A stretch of DNA of 61,093 bases from Sphingomonas sp. PAMC 26605 (GTDB taxonomy: Bacteria; Pseudomonadota; Alphaproteobacteria; Sphingomonadales; Sphingomonadaceae): NCBI RefSeq assembly GCF_000241485.1, contig NZ_JH584241.1:2977943-3039035 (forward strand), written 5' to 3'. Below the pieces are notes generated by a model. It searched no databases and had not been told where the DNA came from. It was given only the letters and a program-made list of their open reading frames with translations. This document shows, piece after piece, positions 1-11,713 of this stretch (the stretch's first letter is position 1; every line of letters begins with the position of its first letter). Both the position numbers and the translations under genes were made by a program.

Positions 1-254
1 TAAAAGTGGACGGCTCACTCAATCTATCTGCGGCGCCCCATCGCTGAGCCAGGCCTCTGCTGCTTTGAAGATAGACATGAACGGATGTCCGAATCTGGGA
101 AGCAGGCAGTGGGCTTTGAATGACCGATTGTGGGTCCAACTGGTGTTCAGCCACCGCAATCGCAGCCGACAGACCTGGACACCTAACTGTTACCCGTGGC
201 GTTACCCCGCAAGGTAAATCAACACCACCAGATCGCGCTAACGTATTGAAAATA

Positions 255-330
<76 letters not shown>

Positions 331-441
331 AAAGTCCCGGCGATTTCAAGGGCGCTTGGTGGCGCCGCCGCTGCGGGAGGCGGTCGATTAGCAGCGTCGC
401 CGGACGATGCAAACCCTTTTTGTGCGCAGCTTACGAAAAAA

Positions 442-1560
442 TCACCAGCGCACCGGTGACCGCCGATTGCTGCGGTCGATCGACATCAGAATGCCAAGAC
501 ACAACATGAAGGTCATCTGACTCGATCCGCCATTGCTGATCAGCGGCAGCGGCACGCCGACCACCGGCGCCATCCCCATCACCATCGCCATGTTGATCGA
601 CACGTAATAGAAGATCGTCGCCGCCAGCCCCGCCGCGGTCAGCTTGGCGAAGCGCGTCTGCGCCTGCAGCGCCGCCGACAGCCCCCATTGCACGATCAGC
701 AGGAAGGCAAGGATCAGCAGCACGCCGCCAACCAGACCCCATTCCTCCATCATCGTCGCGAGCGCGAAATCGGTATGGCCTTCCGGGAGATAGTCGAGAT
801 GGCTTTGCGTGCCGTTGAGGAAGCCCTTGCCGAAGATCCCGCCCGAGCCGATCGCGATCTTCGACTGGCTGATGTGGTAGCCGATCCCGAGCGGATCGCT
901 TTCGGGGTCGAGGAACACCAGGATGCGGTTGCGCTGATAGCCATGGAGCACGAAATTGACCGCCAGCGGTATCGCCGCACTCAGCCCCAGCGCGCCGCCG
1001 ATGAACAACCGCAACGGAACGCCCGCTAGGAACATCACCGTCACTCCGCCGATCACGATCATCAGCGCGGTGCCGAGATCGGGCTGTTTCATCACCAGCG
1101 CCGCAGGCACCAGGATCAGCAGCGCCGCGGGCCAGATCGCGCCGAAGCGGCGCGTCTCGTTGGGCGGCAGCATGTCGTAGAATTTGGCGCAGGTCAGCAC
1201 GATGCACGGCTTCATCAGCTCGGACGGCTGCAGCCGGAAGCCGATCCCGAGATCAAGCCAGCGCTGCCCGCCGCCGCGGATCGCGCCGACCAGTTCGACC
1301 AGCACGAGCATCACGCACAATACGCCGTACGCCGGCAGCGCGATGTTGCTCCATATGCGTTCGGGGATGCGCGACAGGATCATCGCGCCGGTCAGGAACA
1401 CGAAGAAGCGGATGCCCTGCGACAGCGCCCATGGCCGGATGCTGCCGCCCGCCGCAGAATAGAGCACGAGCAGATCGAAACAGCCGATCGCCAGCACGAG
1501 CAGCAGGATTTTCCACGGCAATTGCGCGAGCGGCGCGGGGACGAAGCTGAGGCCGCTCAT
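442..1560 (-). CDS. rodA: RodA, SEDS-family peptidoglycan glycosyltransferase
   Basis: RodA polymerises lipid II into glycan strands during lateral wall growth and works in the inner membrane with the transpeptidase PBP2 encoded just upstream. The 372 residues are strongly hydrophobic, consistent with about ten membrane segments, the first near residues 18-36. Family signatures visible are TQSHLDYLPEGHTDF in the long periplasmic loop and NGGSSQMTFML near the C-terminus. Its ATG overlaps the PBP2 stop by four bases, so the two are probably translationally coupled. It is the last gene of the mreB-mreC-mreD-mrdA-rodA cluster. FtsW is the closest alternative, but the partner genes favour RodA. 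Confidence 0.96.
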   Translation of the reverse strand: MSGLSFVPAPLAQLPWKILLLVLAIGCFDLLVLYSAAGGSIRPWALSQGIRFFVFLTGAMILSRIPERIWSNIALPAYGVLCVMLVLVELVGAIRGGGQRWLDLGIGFRLQPSELMKPCIVLTCAKFYDMLPPNETRRFGAIWPAALLILVPAALVMKQPDLGTALMIVIGGVTVMFLAGVPLRLFIGGALGLSAAIPLAVNFVLHGYQRNRILVFLDPESDPLGIGYHISQSKIAIGSGGIFGKGFLNGTQSHLDYLPEGHTDFALATMMEEWGLVGGVLLILAFLLIVQWGLSAALQAQTRFAKLTAAGLAATIFYYVSINMAMVMGMAPVVGVPLPLISNGGSSQMTFMLCLGILMSIDRSNRRSPVRW

Positions 1561-3665
1561 GGCGCGTCGCGCTCGGTCGTGCCGTCCTCGGCGACGGTGT
1601 TGCCGTGCGCCGCGGTGTTGGCGAGCTCCTCGGCGGTCGCGACGTCCGCGTCGGCGGCGGCGCGGACGGCCGGCGCATCGGTCGGCGCGCTGGCGTTGAA
1701 CTCGGTCTGCGCGCCGACCGCGATCGGCGGGGCGCTGGCGGCGGCGCGGTAGGCCGCGGTCTCCGCCGCCATCCGCGTGCGGATGTCGCCGCCCCAGGTC
1801 TTTTCGCCCTCGAGCAGCGACGCCATCGCGCGGTCGCGGTCGAACAGATAGGTCATCACGTCGCGCGCGATCGCCGGCGTATCGAGGTTGCGGACGGTGT
1901 GGCCGCCATGTTCGAGCACCACGGCGATCGCATAGCGCGGCTTGTCGTGCGGCGCGAAGCCCTGGAACAGCGCGTGATCGCGCATCTTGAAGGGGAGCGA
2001 CCCGTTCTTGAGCACGCCCCCGGCGCGCTCGGCCATGGTGATGCGGCGGACCTGCGCGGTACCGGTCTTGCCGGCGAGCGCGACGCCCGGGATCAGCATC
2101 CGCGCGGCGCCACCGGTGCCGCCGCCATTAACCACGCCCCACATCGCCTCGTGGACGGTCTGGAGATGGTCGGGCGCGAACGGAAGCGGCGGGGCGTCAT
2201 GGCGGACGTCGGCGGCGAGAATGGTCGGCTGGAGCGCGCGGCCCGAAGCAAGCCGCGACGCCATCACCGCGAGTTGCAACGGGTTCGACAGGACATAGCC
2301 CTGGCCGATCGACGCGTTGAGCGAATCGGCGACGGTCCAGGGCTGCTTGTAGCGGCGCAGCTTCCACGCCGGGTCGGGAACGGTGCCGTAGCGCTGGCTG
2401 TTGAACGGCAGCACGAACTTCTGCCCGAGCCCGAGCGTGCGCGCGACCGGCGCCACGTGGTCGTAGCCGAGCCGCCGCACCATCTCGTAGAAATAGATAT
2501 CGCAGCTCTGCATGATCGCGTTCTTGAGATCGAGCGCGCCGTGCCCGCTCTTCTTGTGGCAGTGGAAGATGCCGGTGCCGACGCGCAGCGCGCCCGAGCA
2601 CACGACGCGATCGGACGCCGGGACGCCCGCGCCGAGCAAGGCCATCCCGTTCATCGGCTTGACCGTCGAGCCGGGTGGATAGAGCCCTTGCAGCACCTTG
2701 TTCATGAGGGGTACGTGATCGTTCTCCGACAGCATCTTCCATTCGAGATGGCTGATCCCGTCGGAGAAATTGTTGGGGTCGTACGCCGGCATCGATACCA
2801 TCGCGAGCATCTCGCCGGTCAGGCAGTCGATCACCACGACCGAGCCGGACTGCGTGCCGAGCCGGCGCGCGGCATAGTCCTGCAGCCCCGCGTCGATCGT
2901 CAGGCGCGCATTGGCGCCGGGCTGGTCGGGCCTGGTGGCGAGCTCGGCGACCAGCTTGCCCCGCGCGGTGACCTCGACGCGCTTCTGCCCGGCGACGCCG
3001 CGCAACTGCTTTTCGAGCGTCTTTTCAAGCCCGTCCTTGCCGAGCTTGAAACCCGGTGTGACCATCAATTGATCGTGCGTCTGCTTGTACTGCTCGGCGG
3101 ACGCTGCACCGACATAGCCGGTGAGATGCGCGACCGCCGCGCCGGCCGGATAGCTGCGCGAAAAGCCGCGCGTCGGGGCGACGCCGGGCAGTTCGGGCAG
3201 CCGCACGCTGACCGCGGCGAAACGCTCCCAGTCGAGATTCTCGGCGACCTGAACCGGCTGGAACCCCGCGGCGTGCTCGAGATCGGCAACGAGCCGATCC
3301 ATCTCCTCGGGCGGCAGCTTGAGCAGATCGCGCAGCAGCGCGAGGACATGGTCCTTGTTCTCGAGCCGGTCGGGGATGATGTCGACGCGGAAATCGGTGC
3401 GGTTGTTGGCGATCGGCGCGCCGTGGCGATCGACGATCCAACCGCGGCGCGGCGGCACCAGCGTCATGTTGACGCGGTTGCTCTCGGATTTGAGCGTATA
3501 TTGCTCGTTCTCGACCACCGCGAGCCACGTCATCCGTCCGGCAAGCGCCAAGCCAAACACGCCCTGCGCCGCGCCGAGCATCACGGTGCGGCGCGAAAAG
3601 CTGTAGCTTTGCGCGGCCTCGGTCGCGGCGCGTCCGCTAGGACGGAAGGTCGCGCCGCCGCTCAC
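1557..3665 (-). CDS. mrdA: Penicillin-binding protein 2 (elongasome transpeptidase)
   Basis: PBP2 cross-links new peptidoglycan in the elongasome together with RodA. The 702-residue protein has an N-terminal membrane anchor around residues 30-50, then the PBP dimerisation domain and the transpeptidase domain. The catalytic motifs are visible in order: PPGSTVKPM (nucleophile serine in STVK, near residue 335), SCD as the SxN-type motif in QSCDIYFYEM, and GKTGTAQV (KTG). The C-terminus extends past the KTG motif with an Ala/Thr/Asp-rich tail of about 60 residues that looks disordered. It overlaps mreD upstream and rodA downstream by four bases each, which indicates one operon. Confidence 0.97.
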   Translation of the reverse strand: MSGGATFRPSGRAATEAAQSYSFSRRTVMLGAAQGVFGLALAGRMTWLAVVENEQYTLKSESNRVNMTLVPPRRGWIVDRHGAPIANNRTDFRVDIIPDRLENKDHVLALLRDLLKLPPEEMDRLVADLEHAAGFQPVQVAENLDWERFAAVSVRLPELPGVAPTRGFSRSYPAGAAVAHLTGYVGAASAEQYKQTHDQLMVTPGFKLGKDGLEKTLEKQLRGVAGQKRVEVTARGKLVAELATRPDQPGANARLTIDAGLQDYAARRLGTQSGSVVVIDCLTGEMLAMVSMPAYDPNNFSDGISHLEWKMLSENDHVPLMNKVLQGLYPPGSTVKPMNGMALLGAGVPASDRVVCSGALRVGTGIFHCHKKSGHGALDLKNAIMQSCDIYFYEMVRRLGYDHVAPVARTLGLGQKFVLPFNSQRYGTVPDPAWKLRRYKQPWTVADSLNASIGQGYVLSNPLQLAVMASRLASGRALQPTILAADVRHDAPPLPFAPDHLQTVHEAMWGVVNGGGTGGAARMLIPGVALAGKTGTAQVRRITMAERAGGVLKNGSLPFKMRDHALFQGFAPHDKPRYAIAVVLEHGGHTVRNLDTPAIARDVMTYLFDRDRAMASLLEGEKTWGGDIRTRMAAETAAYRAAASAPPIAVGAQTEFNASAPTDAPAVRAAADADVATAEELANTAAHGNTVAEDGTTERDAP

Positions 3666-4171
3666 GTCTCCTCCTCATCGTCGCTGATCAGCCTGCAGAT
3701 CCGCACCACCAGCGGGAAGAGCAGGATCGACACCGCGATCTGCAGCATCAGCGCGGTATCGACATGCGCGCCGATCGGCGACGCAACAAGCCGCCCAAGG
3801 ATCAGGCAGAAAGCGATCCCGCCCCCCGCGATCAGCCAATCCTGCCAGAAATCGCGGTAGACGATACGCTGGTCGATCAAGTCGATCATGAAGAGGCACA
3901 ACGTCCAGAACAGCATCGCGTTGCCGAGCGGCTGTCCGCTGACGAGATCGTCGAAGAAGCCGAGCGGAAGCGGAGCCCAAATGCGCAGGCTTTCGGGCTT
4001 GGTCAGCCGCCAGCCGAGCAGCATCAGCAGCCCGAACGGCGGCAGCACCGGGAAGCTCGCGACCATCGGCCATAGCGTCAGCGCCGAGCCGATCGCGACG
4101 GTGATCGCGGGCACGAAGCGCCGGAAGCTCTGGTCGGGGACCTCGTCGAACGGGCCGCGGGCTTGCCTCAT
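3662..4171 (-). CDS. mreD: Rod shape-determining protein MreD
   Basis: MreD is a small inner-membrane component of the elongasome that binds MreC. I chose the ATG giving MRQARGPFDEVPDQSF (169 residues) because longer starts run into mreC and add only arginine/serine-rich sequence. The chosen start lies seven bases after the mreC stop. Several hydrophobic segments follow, for example VAIGSALTLWPMVASFPVLP and LMLLGWRLT, and the motif GFFDDLVSGQPLG is typical of the family. The 3' end overlaps mrdA by four bases. Confidence 0.92.
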   Translation of the reverse strand: MRQARGPFDEVPDQSFRRFVPAITVAIGSALTLWPMVASFPVLPPFGLLMLLGWRLTKPESLRIWAPLPLGFFDDLVSGQPLGNAMLFWTLCLFMIDLIDQRIVYRDFWQDWLIAGGGIAFCLILGRLVASPIGAHVDTALMLQIAVSILLFPLVVRICRLISDDEEET

Positions 4172-4178
4172 CGCCGGC

Positions 4179-5099
4179 TCACGGCTTCTTCTTGAGCGGA
4201 CGCGGCGCGGCCGCGGGCTTGGGCGCGGGGATCGGCACCGGGATCGGCGGGGCAGGGGGCATGAAGGCGCGCTGGACGAGCGCATAGTCGATCGTGTCGG
4301 CCTGGGTGAAGGCGCGCGAGATCGACGTATCGCGGCCGCGCCGCAACACCCGCGCGACGGGCACGTCGGGCGGATAGATGCCGCCGATACCCGAGGTCAC
4401 GAACACGTCGCCCGGCGCGAAATCGGTCGCGGCGGTCGCGACCGACTTCACGTCGATCAGCCCGTCGCCGCGTCCCGTCGCGAGCGCGGGAACGCCGTCG
4501 CGCGTCCGCCGCACCGGCACGACGCTCTCGGGATCGGTGAGCAGCAGCACGCGCGCGCTGTTCGGGCCGGTTTCGAGCACGCGGCCGATCAGCCCTTCGG
4601 GACCGCGGACCGGCTGGCCGCTCGCGACGCCCTGCCACGACCCGGCGTTGAGCACCGCGACGCGGCGCGTGCTTGACGCCGACGAACTGACGAGGCGCGC
4701 GGTGACGACGGGCTCCGAAATCCGCTCGCGGACCTGGAGCAGAGCGAGCAGGCGGCGGTTCTCATACGAAAGCGAGCGCGCGCGCAGGAACAAGGCATGC
4801 TGCGCGGCGAGTTGCTTGCGGAGCGCCGCATTCTGGTCGTGCACCGCGAAATAGTCGCCGATTCCGCCCGGAACCGACCCGATCCCGCGTCCGATCGCCG
4901 ACAGTCCCGAGGACAGCGGCGTGCTCACTTCGGCGACGCTCGCGCGAAGGGCTGCAAAGGCGACAGGGTCCAAAGTCGACAAGGCAAGCAGCACCGCCCC
5001 GACGAGCGACCCCGCTACGGCGACGACATATCCTGCAAAAAGGCTGTATTGCGCCCGCCGCGAAAACCCCGGACGCCGATTGCGAGGCGGCGCCATCAT
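4179..5099 (-). CDS. mreC: Rod shape-determining protein MreC
   Basis: MreC is a bitopic periplasmic scaffold linking MreB filaments to the PBP2/RodA synthase. The 306 residues start with a basic cytoplasmic tail (RNRRPGFSRRAQ), then one membrane helix near residues 18-40, a coiled-coil stretch around ALRKQLAAQHALFLRARSL, and the beta-barrel MreC domain with GVASGQPVRGPEGLIGRV. The C-terminus is a Pro/Ala/Lys tail ending KKKP, probably unstructured. It sits between mreB (116 bases upstream) and mreD. Confidence 0.95.
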   Translation of the reverse strand: MMAPPRNRRPGFSRRAQYSLFAGYVVAVAGSLVGAVLLALSTLDPVAFAALRASVAEVSTPLSSGLSAIGRGIGSVPGGIGDYFAVHDQNAALRKQLAAQHALFLRARSLSYENRRLLALLQVRERISEPVVTARLVSSSASSTRRVAVLNAGSWQGVASGQPVRGPEGLIGRVLETGPNSARVLLLTDPESVVPVRRTRDGVPALATGRGDGLIDVKSVATAATDFAPGDVFVTSGIGGIYPPDVPVARVLRRGRDTSISRAFTQADTIDYALVQRAFMPPAPPIPVPIPAPKPAAAPRPLKKKP

Positions 5100-5215
5100 A
5101 CCCCCATCAAAAAGCCCGAGGGCCAGTAAAACCTTGGATCGCCTTACGCCAAGCGCCGCGGCGTGAGTAGGGTCAATCCCTCGACCCGGGCCGCGTCAGC
5201 GCTCGCTTCGTCGCG

Positions 5216-8258
<3,043 letters not shown>

Positions 8259-8276
8259 CGCTCGGTCGGTCGCGCG

Positions 8277-9110
8277 TTACTTGGGGAGAGCGATCGATGC
8301 GAGATAGGCGCGCAGCGCGAGCCAGTGGTTCGCGCCGGCTTCCACCAGCACCACGGTTCCCGGCTTGGCAGTCGCGTCGATCTGCGCGGCGAGCAACTGG
8401 GTTCGCCGGACGCTTTCCGCTTTGACGATCGCGCTGGCAACGCCGGTGCCGCACGGCGTTACAGCGGCCGGGTCGAAGGTCGGGCCGTAAGCCGCGCGAT
8501 ACCAGGCGGCGTAATCGAAGCGTTCGGGGCGACGCGCAGCCGGCACTGCGGCCAGCTCGCTGTCGAGCGCGGCGGGGGCGGGGGCGCCGAACGGATCGAC
8601 GTGCGCGCGGAGCAGATGCGCGCCGATCGCGTCGCGGAAATCGAATCCGGCGGCGATGTCGCCGACATATTCGTCGTTCGGACTCAAATCCCAGCCGCGG
8701 TAGCGGACGTGGCGCTCGCGGGCGAGCGTCACCGCGTACAGATTTTCCTGGATATGCCCGTCCGCCAATTGCCGTTCCGCGCGGGTGGCGAGGAACGCGA
8801 GATACGCATCGCTGGCGCTCTTGTCGGCGGATGCCGCTTCGACCAGTATCGTGTCCGGCGTGTATTGCGCCACGGCCGTCTTGATCTGCGCGTGCGTTGC
8901 CGATCGCGGATCTTTCGTGTGGAGCGTGGCGACGAACACCAGCGTGGCGCCGTTGCGCAGATGATAGAGTCGCGTGAAGGGCGGCGCCCAGTCGCGCGGC
9001 GGAGTGCAAAGATCGCCGACGCTCGCGATTGCGTCGGGCGAGGGGCGAGCGAGCGAGGCATCGGCAAGCAGGCCGGCCAGCATGGCGAATGCGAGCGTAA
9101 ATCCGGGCAT
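8277..9110 (-). CDS. Secreted protein of unknown function, weakly TraB/GumN-like
   Basis: A 277-residue protein starting MPGFTLAFAMLAGLLADASLA, a likely Sec signal peptide, so the mature protein is probably periplasmic. The pattern GATLVFVATLHTKDPR near the N-terminus, a central TILVEAA stretch, and a C-terminal GTVVLVEAGANHWLALRAYL recall the TraB/GumN (Tiki-type) fold, in which N-terminal and C-terminal histidine motifs come together. The match is by eye and weak. It is convergent with mutL, with 18 bases between the stops, and has no obvious operon partner. The gene call is firm; the family is not. Confidence 0.7.
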   Translation of the reverse strand: MPGFTLAFAMLAGLLADASLARPSPDAIASVGDLCTPPRDWAPPFTRLYHLRNGATLVFVATLHTKDPRSATHAQIKTAVAQYTPDTILVEAASADKSASDAYLAFLATRAERQLADGHIQENLYAVTLARERHVRYRGWDLSPNDEYVGDIAAGFDFRDAIGAHLLRAHVDPFGAPAPAALDSELAAVPAARRPERFDYAAWYRAAYGPTFDPAAVTPCGTGVASAIVKAESVRRTQLLAAQIDATAKPGTVVLVEAGANHWLALRAYLASIALPK

Positions 9111-9355
9111 CGTCTTGCCTCCGAGTCGAGCTGATGCCTCTCGAAATCACAAAGAATTTCGTCCGAAATGCGACCTTTAATCCCCAATTGCGGTGCATTC
9201 GGGAGCGGCCGGATTGCGGTAAGAGACTTTCGACTTGAATCGATCGTAATTCGGCTCCTGAAGAAAAGCTTACAGAAAGCTGAACCTTTCGCAGCGTTGC
9301 GCATTTTACTCGGCAAGACGCGCGATGGCGCTCCTACTGAAGAAGCGATCTGATC

Positions 9356-9433
9356 ATGACCAAAGTTCTCCCCGTCGTGCTTGCCCTGATCCCGTTCGCC
9401 GCGCTCGTCGGCGCCTGCGCGGTCACGGGCTAA
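9356..9433 (+). CDS. 25-residue lipoprotein-like peptide
   Basis: A very short frame encodes MTKVLPVVLALIPFAALVGA followed by CAVTG and TAA. The hydrophobic core and the VGAC sequence resemble a lipoprotein signal with lipobox cysteine, leaving only five mature residues. A purine-rich GAAGAAGCG lies about 10-15 bases upstream as a possible ribosome site, and a strong terminator hairpin follows about 55 bases after the stop, which supports an independent transcript. Entericidin-type peptides are similar in style but longer. Nothing else is recognisable in the 245 bases upstream. Confidence 0.5.
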   Translation: MTKVLPVVLALIPFAALVGACAVTG

Positions 9434-9487
9434 CCGCCTCCGCCCCAGCATCCCCCCAATCCCCCCCGCTGGGGCGGAGACACACGG

Positions 9488-9527
9488 AAAGGGCCGCCCG
9501 GATCACTCCGGACGGCCCTTTCTTTTG
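9488..9527 (+). terminator. Intrinsic terminator after the small lipopeptide gene
   Basis: The inverted repeat AAAGGGCCGCCCGG / CCGGACGGCCCTTT with a six-base loop is followed by TCTTTTG on the plus strand. Because the stem ends in AAA/TTT it could also stop transcripts leaving rplI on the minus strand, whose stop codon is about 20 bases away. Confidence 0.8.
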
Positions 9528-9543
9528 CCATACGGCCCGAAGC

Positions 9544-10143
9544 TTACGCCTGAGCAGGCGCTTCCGGCTCGTCGTTCGACACTTCGGCGGTCGCACCAGG
9601 TTCGGCGTTGGGATCGTAATCCTCGACGAAACCAGCCTCGTCCTTCTCGAACATCGCTTCCATGACGTTGACGCCATCGGCCTGCATCTTCGCCTCTTCG
9701 GGCGAGCGGGCGATGTTGATCTTGATCGTTACCGACACTTCCGGGTGGAGCGAAACCTTGACCTCATAGAGGCCGATCGCCTTGATCGGCTTGTTGAGCA
9801 CGATCGCCGACTTCGGCACCTTGTGGCCTTCAGCCTCGAGCCCGTCGATCAGATCGCGAACCGCGACCGAACCGTAGAGCTGACCGGTGTTCGACGACTG
9901 GCGGATCAGCGTCAGCGTGATGCCGTCGATCGTCTTGGCTTCGGCTTCGGCCTCGGTGCGCTTCACGGCGTTGTCGGCGACGATCTTCTCGCGGTTCTTC
10001 TCGAAGACCTTGCGGTTGGCTTCGTTCGAACGGAGCGCCTTCTTGTTCGGCAGCAGGAAGTTGCGGGCGAACCCGTCCTTCACCTTGACGACGTCGCCGA
10101 TGTTGCCGAGCTTCTCGACACGTTCCAGCAGGATGATATCCAT
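9544..10143 (-). CDS. rplI: 50S ribosomal protein bL9
   Basis: bL9 binds 23S rRNA at the base of the L1 stalk. The N-terminal domain is plain: MDIILLERVEKLGNIGDVV, then GFARNFLLPNKKAL, followed by a long helix rich in Lys/Glu and the C-terminal domain with GQLYGSVAVRDL. The 199 residues exceed the usual length of about 150 because of an acidic Ala/Glu/Pro tail ending EPEAPAQA, an extension common in alphaproteobacterial L9. It is the third gene of the rpsF-rpsR-rplI operon, 12 bases after rpsR. Confidence 0.97.
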   Translation of the reverse strand: MDIILLERVEKLGNIGDVVKVKDGFARNFLLPNKKALRSNEANRKVFEKNREKIVADNAVKRTEAEAEAKTIDGITLTLIRQSSNTGQLYGSVAVRDLIDGLEAEGHKVPKSAIVLNKPIKAIGLYEVKVSLHPEVSVTIKINIARSPEEAKMQADGVNVMEAMFEKDEAGFVEDYDPNAEPGATAEVSNDEPEAPAQA

Positions 10144-10155
10144 CTGTTGGGCCCC

Positions 10156-10380
10156 TTACTTAACGATGTAGGGCAGCAGGCCCAGATGGCGCGAACGCTT
10201 GATCGCCTGGGCGAGCTCACGCTGCTTCTTGCCGCTCACCGAGGTGATGCGGCTGGGGACGATCTTGCCACGCTCGGACACGAAGCCCTGGAGCAACCGG
10301 ACGTCCTTATAGTCGATCCGGGGGGCATCCTTGGCCGAGAACGGGCAGGACTTGCGGCGGCGGAAAAATGGGCGTGCCAT
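10156..10380 (-). CDS. rpsR: 30S ribosomal protein bS18
   Basis: bS18 forms a heterodimer with bS6 on the platform of the small subunit. The 74 residues show the family core [19 protein letters not shown] and [20 protein letters not shown], with [14 protein letters not shown] at the end. Its start is 14 bases downstream of the rpsF stop. Binding of the S6:S18 dimer to the mRNA leader is the known autoregulatory route for this operon, and a matching leader hairpin is seen upstream of rpsF. Confidence 0.98.
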   Translation of the reverse strand: MARPFFRRRKSCPFSAKDAPRIDYKDVRLLQGFVSERGKIVPSRITSVSGKKQRELAQAIKRSRHLGLLPYIVK

Positions 10381-10394
10381 TGTCTATACCTTCC

Positions 10395-10829
10395 TTATTC
10401 GCCGTCGAAGCTGCGGCGGGGGCGATCTTCACGATCACCACGGTCCGGGCGATCGCCACGGCCTTCACGGCCGCCTTCGCGATCACCACGACGCTCACGG
10501 TCGCGGTCCGACTTGCGCATCATGACGCTGGGGCCTTCCTCGGCCGCATCGATCTTGACGGTCATGTAGCGGATGATGTCTTCGTTGATCTGCGTCTGGC
10601 GCTCCAACTCGGCGATCACATTGCCCGGGGCATCGATCTCGAGCATGACATAATGCGCCTTGCGGTTCTTCGCGATCTTGTACGCGAGGCTACGCAGACC
10701 CCAGCTCTCGGTCTTGATGACCCGGCCTTCGTTGTCGTTCACGATCTTGGTGGCGATTTCCGCCAGAGCGTCCACCTGCGCCTGTGCCAGATCCTGGCGC
10801 GCAAGGAACACGTGCTCGTATAGAGCCAT
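10395..10829 (-). CDS. rpsF: 30S ribosomal protein bS6
   Basis: bS6 is a platform protein of the 30S subunit. The N-terminal 100 residues are conserved ([38 protein letters not shown]). The remaining third is a low-complexity tail of alternating Arg, Asp, Glu and Gly ([19 protein letters not shown]), which is longer than in E. coli and probably disordered. It heads the operon with rpsR and rplI. Confidence 0.97.
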   Translation of the reverse strand: MALYEHVFLARQDLAQAQVDALAEIATKIVNDNEGRVIKTESWGLRSLAYKIAKNRKAHYVMLEIDAPGNVIAELERQTQINEDIIRYMTVKIDAAEEGPSVMMRKSDRDRERRGDREGGREGRGDRPDRGDREDRPRRSFDGE

Positions 10830-10881
10830 GTGTCTCGTCTTTCATTCTTGGCCGATCGCTGACGCCCGCACCATGCGAAAC

Positions 10882-10917
10882 GCCCCTCCGGCTATCGTCT
10901 TCAATAGCAACCGGGGC
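10882..10917 (-). promoter_or_regulatory. Candidate S6:S18 autoregulatory leader hairpin
   Basis: On the minus strand, about 50 bases before the rpsF start, GCCCC pairs with GGGGC and inside it GCTAT pairs with ATAGC around an eight-base loop. The 3' side of the internal loop holds CCGGA immediately after ATAG. The published rpsF leader motif bound by S6:S18 is a stem with an unpaired CCG mimicking the 16S rRNA site, and this layout fits. The position and the CCG are seen directly; the function is inferred. Confidence 0.5.
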
Positions 10918-11005
10918 GGAAAGCTGTGCTCTCCACCCCGATCGGTGTGCCATAGCGAAATCGGCGCGGAAGGCAAGTGCGTTCCCAAGGTGCGCGGCGT
11001 TCCCG

Positions 11006-11128
11006 ATCCTCCCCCGCCAGGGGAAGGTGGCAGGCGCAGCCTGACGGAGGGGGCGGTAAGAGGAACGTTCGTTGCGCTTCCTCCCCCTCCGTCGCCTTCG
11101 GCGCCACCTCCCCCTGGCGGGGGAGGAT
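11006..11128. repeat. Paired palindromic element upstream of rpsF
   Basis: The left arm CCTCCCCCGCCAGGGGAAGG and the right arm CCTCCCCCTGGCGGGGGAGG form a large inverted repeat, with secondary complementary blocks between them (GACGGAGGGGG and CCCCCTCCGTC). It lies between the rpsF leader and the RcnB-like gene. Either arm alone can fold as a hairpin, so it may also act as a transcription block. Nothing else is visible in this intergenic stretch beyond the leader hairpin. Confidence 0.85.
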
Positions 11129-11139
11129 TTGCGCTAGGC

Positions 11140-11511
11140 TCAGTTGAACGCGCCGCCGAGCACCGCGCCGATCAGGCCGCCGCTGAGCGCGACGAGCACC
11201 GCGTCGTTACCCGAGCGCACCCAGTGATAACCGCGTGGCGGGGCGTAGAGGCGACGGCCGCGATACTGCTGCCAGTTGCCGATTTCCTGATAGTTGCTGG
11301 CATAGCGGCGATCGAAACGCTGGCCGCGCGCCCAGCGGCGGTTCTGCTGCGGGCGCACAACGCGACGCTCGGTGACGACGGTACGGCCATTGGGCTGCTG
11401 GCGGATGACCGTTGTGCGGCGTTCGTCGCGCTGCTGGGCCGACGCGCCGGTCGCGGCGAGCGGGCTTAGGATCGACGATGCCGCCAATGCGGCGATGATG
11501 AACTTCTTCAT
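11140..11511 (-). CDS. RcnB-family periplasmic protein
   Basis: A 123-residue exported protein with signal peptide MKKFIIAALAASSILSPLAA. The mature part is Arg/Gln-rich and ends with the RcnB-type module: YRGRRLYAPPRGYHWVRSGN followed by DAVLVALSGGLIGAVLGG. RcnB in E. coli helps nickel/cobalt homeostasis in the periplasm; many proteobacterial relatives with this domain have no assigned role, so only the family is claimed. It appears monocistronic and is divergent from fabD across about 200 bases. Confidence 0.88.
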   Translation of the reverse strand: MKKFIIAALAASSILSPLAATGASAQQRDERRTTVIRQQPNGRTVVTERRVVRPQQNRRWARGQRFDRRYASNYQEIGNWQQYRGRRLYAPPRGYHWVRSGNDAVLVALSGGLIGAVLGGAFN

Positions 11512-11713
11512 GATGAAACTCCTGTTTCTGACGGCGCCTTAACTCCCGGCGTCGAAGACTATCTAGGAAGCGTTTGTCGCGCATCCGCGACGATCAGAAC
11601 CCGAAATGGTCGCAAAGTGTCCCGGCCGGACCGGCCGCGTTCAGCTTCGCGCCGCCGCGCCGTTCTTGACGCGGGTTTGACCGAGCGCCTAACCGCGCGG
11701 GCAAAGGAGTATC

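Noticed and set aside
1..254. Possible gene remnant at the left edge
   Set aside because: No frame of useful length, no motif and no repeat could be supported in this stretch.
1605..3860. Long open frame on the plus strand opposite mrdA
   Set aside because: It is the antisense shadow of a clear PBP2 gene; its translation is Arg/Asp/His-rich with no domain, as expected for high-GC antisense frames.
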